DNA from: JACDAN01 sp963802375
Lineage (GTDB): Bacteria; Actinomycetota; Thermoleophilia; Gaiellales; Gaiellaceae
Assembly (NCBI GenBank): GCA_963802375.1
Contig: CAWDIJ010000010.1
Span: forward strand, 1-64,000
Length of the DNA stretch: 64,000 bases
Reading direction: 5' to 3'
Shown here one piece after another: positions 60,387 through 64,000 of this stretch; the first letter of the stretch is position 1, and the number at the start of each line of letters is the position of its first letter. Below the pieces are notes generated by a model. The model made no database searches and was not told the DNA's origin. It saw nothing but the letters and a program-made list of their open reading frames with translations. Made by a program: the position numbers and the translations under genes.

Positions 60387-60955
60387 TCAGGCGGCGGTGC
60401 GCTGCTCCAGGTCGAGCAACGCCCGCTTGACGTGCAGCCCGCCTCCATAGCCACCCAGTGAGCCGTCGCTGCGCAGCACGCGGTGGCACGGGATGACGAT
60501 CGGGATGGGGTTCGTCGCGCACGCCGACCCGACGGCCCGCACCGCCCGCGGGTTGCCGGCCGCTTGCGCCAGCTCGCTGTAGCTGACCGTCGTCCCGTAG
60601 CCGACATCCCGCAGCTCGTCGAGCACGTGGCGCCGGAACCCGTGCGCCAAGCGAAGGTCGAGTGGCAGGTCGAATTCCCGGCGGCGACCGGCGAAGTACT
60701 CCTCGAGCTGGCGCGCCGTCTCGTCCAGCCGCGCCGGCCGCTGCAGCACGCGGGGGCTGATCCGAGCGGCCAGCTCCCCGAGCGCATCTGCGTCGGCGCT
60801 CGAAGCCGACCTTGACGACACCAGCGTCGGTGGCGGCCAGGAGCAGCTGGCCTGCCGGGCTGTCCACGGTGCGGTACGCGACGTCGACGAGGCCCTCGGC
60901 ATCCAGCGCGCGCCGTCAGCGCGTCGACGAGTTGTTCGGTCACGGTCGTGATCAT
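60387..60955 (-). CDS. ogt: Methylated-DNA-protein cysteine methyltransferase, frameshifted
   Basis: About 188 residues. The active-site loop IVIPCHRVLRSDGSLGGYGG holds the acceptor Cys (about 60490), and YGTTVSYSELAQAAGNPRAV precedes it with the DNA-binding helix. The N-terminal domain continues in other frames, with changes near 60905 and 60800. It repairs O6-alkylguanine in a single suicidal transfer. ATG 60955 overlaps the stop of the ECF sigma gene in ATGA. Confidence 0.85.
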
Positions 60956-61447
60956 GTTCGGGCCTCCTCCGGCTCCAGCTGGCGGCGCAGGGTGCGCAGC
61001 CCCTCGAAGACGCTGCGGCGTGCGGCGGCGGGTGTGCACTCGAGCAGGACGGCAATGTCCTCGTAGGCCATGTCGGCGCCATAGCGGTAGCCGACAGCCA
61101 GCCGCTGCTTGTCGGGCAGCTCCTTCACCCACGCCCACAGGTCCGCCTCGCTGTAGCGGGTCGCTAGACGGATCCGGCGGCGTGACCGCCGGGTCCACCA
61201 GGTCATCGCGCGGTATGGGCTGGCGTCCACGGGCCCGGAACCGGTCGATCGCCTTGCGGTGGGCGATGGTGAGCAGCCACGCCCGCACGTTGCTGTCGGG
61301 CCGGAGCCGGGGATAGGCGCGCAGGGCGGCGATGAACGTCTCCTGCCAGTCGTCCTCGGCGTCGGTCGGACCAACCAAGCGGCGCAGCAGCCGCAGCACC
61401 GCCGGTCCGTGCTCGTCGAGCACCGCTTGAAACGGCGGCAGCGTCAC
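60952..61447 (-). CDS. ECF sigma factor, frameshifted
   Basis: About 164 residues. Region 2 reads VLDEHGPAVLRLLRRLVGPT with AEDDWQETFIAALRAYPRLR and ends NVRAWLLTIAHRKAIDRFRA. Region 4 reads ELPDKQRLAVGYRYGADMAY and CTPAAARRSVFEGLRTLRRQ. The frame changes near 61175. No anti-sigma gene follows; the next gene is ogt, translated through an ATGA overlap. This suggests the factor directs a small alkylation- or stress-response set, at least its own operon. Confidence 0.8.
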
Positions 61448-61536
61448 ACGTGATGAAACGGACGAGGCCGCCGCGCTGTGAGATGTCCGTGAATCGATGG
61501 CGGGGGAGGCTAGGACGCCGCGTACGGTCGAGCGCC

Positions 61537-62758
61537 GTGACTGTGACGATCCGATCCATCACGCCGGACGAGGCGTTGGCCTTCCGTCGGGCCCTTATGG
61601 CCGGCTTCCATCGGACCGACGTCGTCGACGACGCTGAGTGGGTGAAGGCGGCGATGACGCCACTCGATCGAGTTGTCGCGGCGTTCGACGGCTCGACGAT
61701 CGTCGCCACCTTCCACTCCTTCCCCACTCCGCTCACGCTGCCGGGCGGCCGTGTCGTGCCCGCCGGGGCCGTCACCGCAGTCGCGTGCCGACCGACGCAC
61801 CGACGGCAGGGCCTGCTGACGCGCATGATCACCGACGACCTCGTGGGCAGCCGCGACCGCGGCGAACTCGCCGACGTCCTGATCGCGGCCGAGTGGCCGA
61901 TCTACGGCCGGTTCGGTTACGGCCCGGCAACGATGTCGACGAGCTTCGAGCTCGACGCGACAGCCCGCTTCGCCGCACCGGGCGCAGGGTCCGTCGAGTT
62001 CGTCGACGACGAGGTGTTCCGCGTCGAGGCCCCGGCGATCTACGAACGAGTGCGACTGGACCGTGCCGGGATGATCGGCCGCGACGACTTCCGCTGGGAC
62101 GTCCTCGCCGACCTCCGGCGACAGCCGGAGGACAAGCCGTGGGGTGGGTTCCGTCTGCTCTGCCGCGACGACGACGGCGTCGCCCAGGCGTGGGCCAGTT
62201 ACAAGGTCGAGAGCAGGTGGACGCACGGGCGGCCCGAGGGAATCGCTGACGTCGCCGACCTGTGCGGTGCCACTCCGGCCGCGGAGGCCCGGCTGTGGCG
62301 GTTCCTCGCCGAGCTCGACCTGATCTCGACGGTCACGGCACGTGACCGCCCGGTCGACGACGTGCTGCCCTGGCTGCTCACCGACGCCCGGGCAGCGAAG
62401 TCGACCGGCTCTCGCGACTTCCTCTGGGTGCGCCCCCTCGACGTGGCCACGCTGATGGCGGCCAGGGACTTACGCCACCACTGGGCGCGTCGTGCTCGAA
62501 GTCGTGGACGACAACCAGCTTGCCGCCGGCCGCTTCGAGCTCGACGCCTCGCCGTCAGGGGCGTCGTGTGACGCGACGACCCGCTCCGCCGACCTGACGG
62601 TCCCGGTGAAGGCGCTCGGCGCGGCGTGCCTCGGCGGCGTCCGGCTCTCCGTGCTGCACGCCGCCGGGTGGCTCGACGAGCACGTACCGGGCGCCGTCGC
62701 CGCCGCTGACGGCGTCTTGGCGTGGCCCGTCGCGCCGTGGTGCAACACCTGGTTCTGA
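61537..62758 (+). CDS. eis: Eis-like GNAT N-acetyltransferase, frameshifted at the end
   Basis: About 406 residues, the length of Eis proteins. The acetyl-CoA loop reads RPTHRRQGLLTRMITDDL, and PIYGRFGYGPAT holds the Tyr that is the general acid in Eis. The C-terminal sterol-carrier-like domain starts in the second half. A frame change near 62490 leads to the ending WCNTWF; in Eis the terminal Phe carboxylate is the catalytic base, and it is conserved here. Eis enzymes acetylate aminoglycosides and proteins. GTG 61537 is used as start; it is divergent to the sigma operon. Confidence 0.8.
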
Positions 62759-62767
62759 CGGGAAGGA

Positions 62768-63800
62768 TCAGCTGGCTTCGCTGATCCGAGTGTGCGGCAG
62801 GTGCTGCGGCTCGTAGTGGTCGGCGTACAGCTTGGCGACGAGCTCACCTCGGCTCGACACCTCGACCTTGTGGAAGATCGACTTCACGTGGTCCGCACGG
62901 TGTGTGCGGACAGGAACAGCTCGGTGGCGATGTCGTGGTGCGTACTCGAGCGATGCGGTGATCTGCTGCTAGCGCCGGTGAGGTCGTAGGCCTCGACGAT
63001 GATCGGTGCGATGTCGGCGGCGTTCGCGGCTCGATCACAACACGGTGCTCCCGAACTGCGTGGCGCCATGCAGGCACGAGGCATGGCACACGAGCCAGCA
63101 CCGCTGGCAAGTCGAACTCGCGCCCGGGCCATCCCGTCGCCGACACCGTCGGCCACGGCAGCGGCGCGGTACATCGTGATCAACAGCAGACGGGAAGTTC
63201 CAGCCGAGATCGGTCGGCACACCGGAATCCGGGCCAGCTCGGCGAGCCACGCCCGGGCCTGATCATCGACGGAGCCGAGCTCCCGCTGGTGTCGAAGATG
63301 AGCATGCCGGTCTCTCGTAGCGCAACGGCCCGCCCGGCTCGTTGCCCGGCGGGCGTGGACGCGCAGCGCCTCTCCGAGCGGGCAGAGAGGCTGGCACGAT
63401 CTCGGTCTCGTGCTCGTCGAAGGCCGGCTGGCCGTCGCGGCGCCAGAGCGTGAGCGTTCACCAAGGAGCGTCGCCGGCGCGGAGGACGGCTCGCAGCTCG
63501 TCATGGAAACCGAGCGGTCGCAGGAACGTCGGTAACGCGAGCTCCGCACCGGATCGCCAACGGTGACTCGCAACCCGGCCGCCGGTCGGTCAGCGACTGC
63601 GAGCTCGGCGAACCGGTTCACGTCCTCGACGATGAACTCTCGACGCCAATGCTCGGAGCACTGCCCGGCGTCAGCGGGTCGAGGTTCTCGACGGTCGGAA
63701 GACCTCCGCGGCGTCCTCGGCTTGCCCCACTCTGCGCACGAGCTCGTTCCGCCGTCGAGTCGACTGAGCAGCTCTGCACCCCACCCATGGCCTCCAGGTC
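62768..63800 (-). pseudogene. GAF-like/LuxR-type regulator, heavily damaged
   Basis: Fragments in all three minus frames match one regulator of about 340 residues. EFIVEDVNRFAELAVADRPA lies near 63630. A GAF-like strand reads FDEHETEIVPASLP, and ADIAPIIVEAYDLTG (about 62985) leads into the LuxR helix-turn-helix ATELFLSAHTVRTTVKSIFH with KVEVSSRGELVAKLYADHYE, ending at TGA 62768-62770. At least six frame changes, and an in-frame TGA at 63458-63460 inside the GAF part (after RAGDAPW). It may be a decayed gene or an error-rich stretch. The N-terminus is unclear. Confidence 0.5.
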
Positions 63801-63855
63801 TCGGAGGGCAGAGGAGGCAGTGACAATCCTCAAGTGGGGGAGGTCTGCGCCGAGC

Positions 63856-64000
63856 ATGACCGTTCCGCTAGCTTTTGTCGAGATCGGGGCGGGCACCGGA
63901 TCGGTCGCTTAGTGGCTGCTCGAGCAGGTCGGTGCCGCCGGCCACGTCGTTGCCACCGACATCGAGACGACAAGGCTCGAACCGTTGCGCGCGGCGAACC
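63856..64000 (+). CDS. SAM-dependent methyltransferase, 5' part, runs off the window
   Basis: VEIGAGTGSVA is methyltransferase motif I, which binds S-adenosylmethionine. WLLEQVGAAGHVVATDIETT continues the Rossmann fold with the acidic end of strand two. An in-frame TAG at 63910-63912 interrupts the motif where relatives have another residue, usually Arg. ATG 63856 is a candidate start but lies very close to motif I, so the true start may be upstream in another frame. Confidence 0.45.

Overview
The window is GC-rich DNA from a high-GC Gram-positive bacterium, most likely an actinomycete and possibly of the Acidimicrobiia. The evidence is strong G/C third-position bias on both strands and many families common in Actinomycetota: luciferase-like flavin oxidoreductases, an ECF41/SigJ sigma factor, an Eis-type acetyltransferase, a TIGR03085-type protein, a CsoR copper repressor and LigD. 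GTG starts and 4-bp stop/start overlaps are frequent. The lineage is an inference. I saw no rRNA, tRNA, integrase, transposase or CRISPR array.

Sequence quality matters here. Many genes are split across two or three frames, and four in-frame stops fall inside conserved domains (about 10432, 45055, 63458 and 63910). Damage is uneven. The genes at about 0.67-3.7, 11.7-18.8, 28.5-32.8, 34.1-37.2 and 43.8-48.0 kb are shattered, while others (18.99-21.96, 32.87-34.02, 51.1-57.5 kb) read cleanly. I read most breaks as assembly indels and give whole-gene coordinates across them.

Layout: 0-11.3 kb holds a lipoprotein, a SulP transporter, a lipid kinase, a DAC-domain protein, two CREST-type (ceramidase-like) membrane proteins of which one is fused to a PlsC acyltransferase, a YihY/BrkB protein, an epimerase, and a three-gene radical-SAM unit. 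A copper island at 11.3-16.9 kb has CsoR, a CPH-type ATPase, a secreted protein and a CPC-type ATPase, with CsoR-like operators. It is followed by a two-component system (17-18.8 kb) and a drug-efflux MFS/TetR pair. From 21.2 to 38.2 kb there is an uptake and catabolism island: ABC ATPase, two permeases and a binding protein, an AMP-forming ligase, three luciferase-like oxidoreductases, SDR, rhodanese, AhpD-like protein, CocE/NonD hydrolase, creatininase-family amidohydrolase, EamA exporter, sulfatase and an alpha/beta hydrolase. Together these look like import and breakdown of an unidentified amide, ester or sulfur compound.

From 38.2 to 43.8 kb lie a cupin, SMP-30 protein, nucleotidyltransferase, secreted lysozyme-like protein, LtrA, and a divergent ECF41 sigma/carboxymuconolactone-decarboxylase pair with matched promoters. 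An oxidative-stress block (43.8-51.1 kb) carries a large catalase, two hemerythrins, an FAD-Rieske oxidoreductase and a zinc dehydrogenase, interrupted by a five-unit repeat array (48.1-48.8 kb). Two shorter relatives of that repeat lie at 37.26 and 59.93 kb. The rest holds LigD (PE-Pol), a PYROXD2-like oxidoreductase, a Tat-exported dimethylformamidase-like protein, a WYL regulator with neighbours, an ABC exporter behind a MerR-type promoter, an ECF sigma-ogt-DUF454 operon, an Eis-like acetyltransferase, a damaged LuxR regulator and the start of a methyltransferase.
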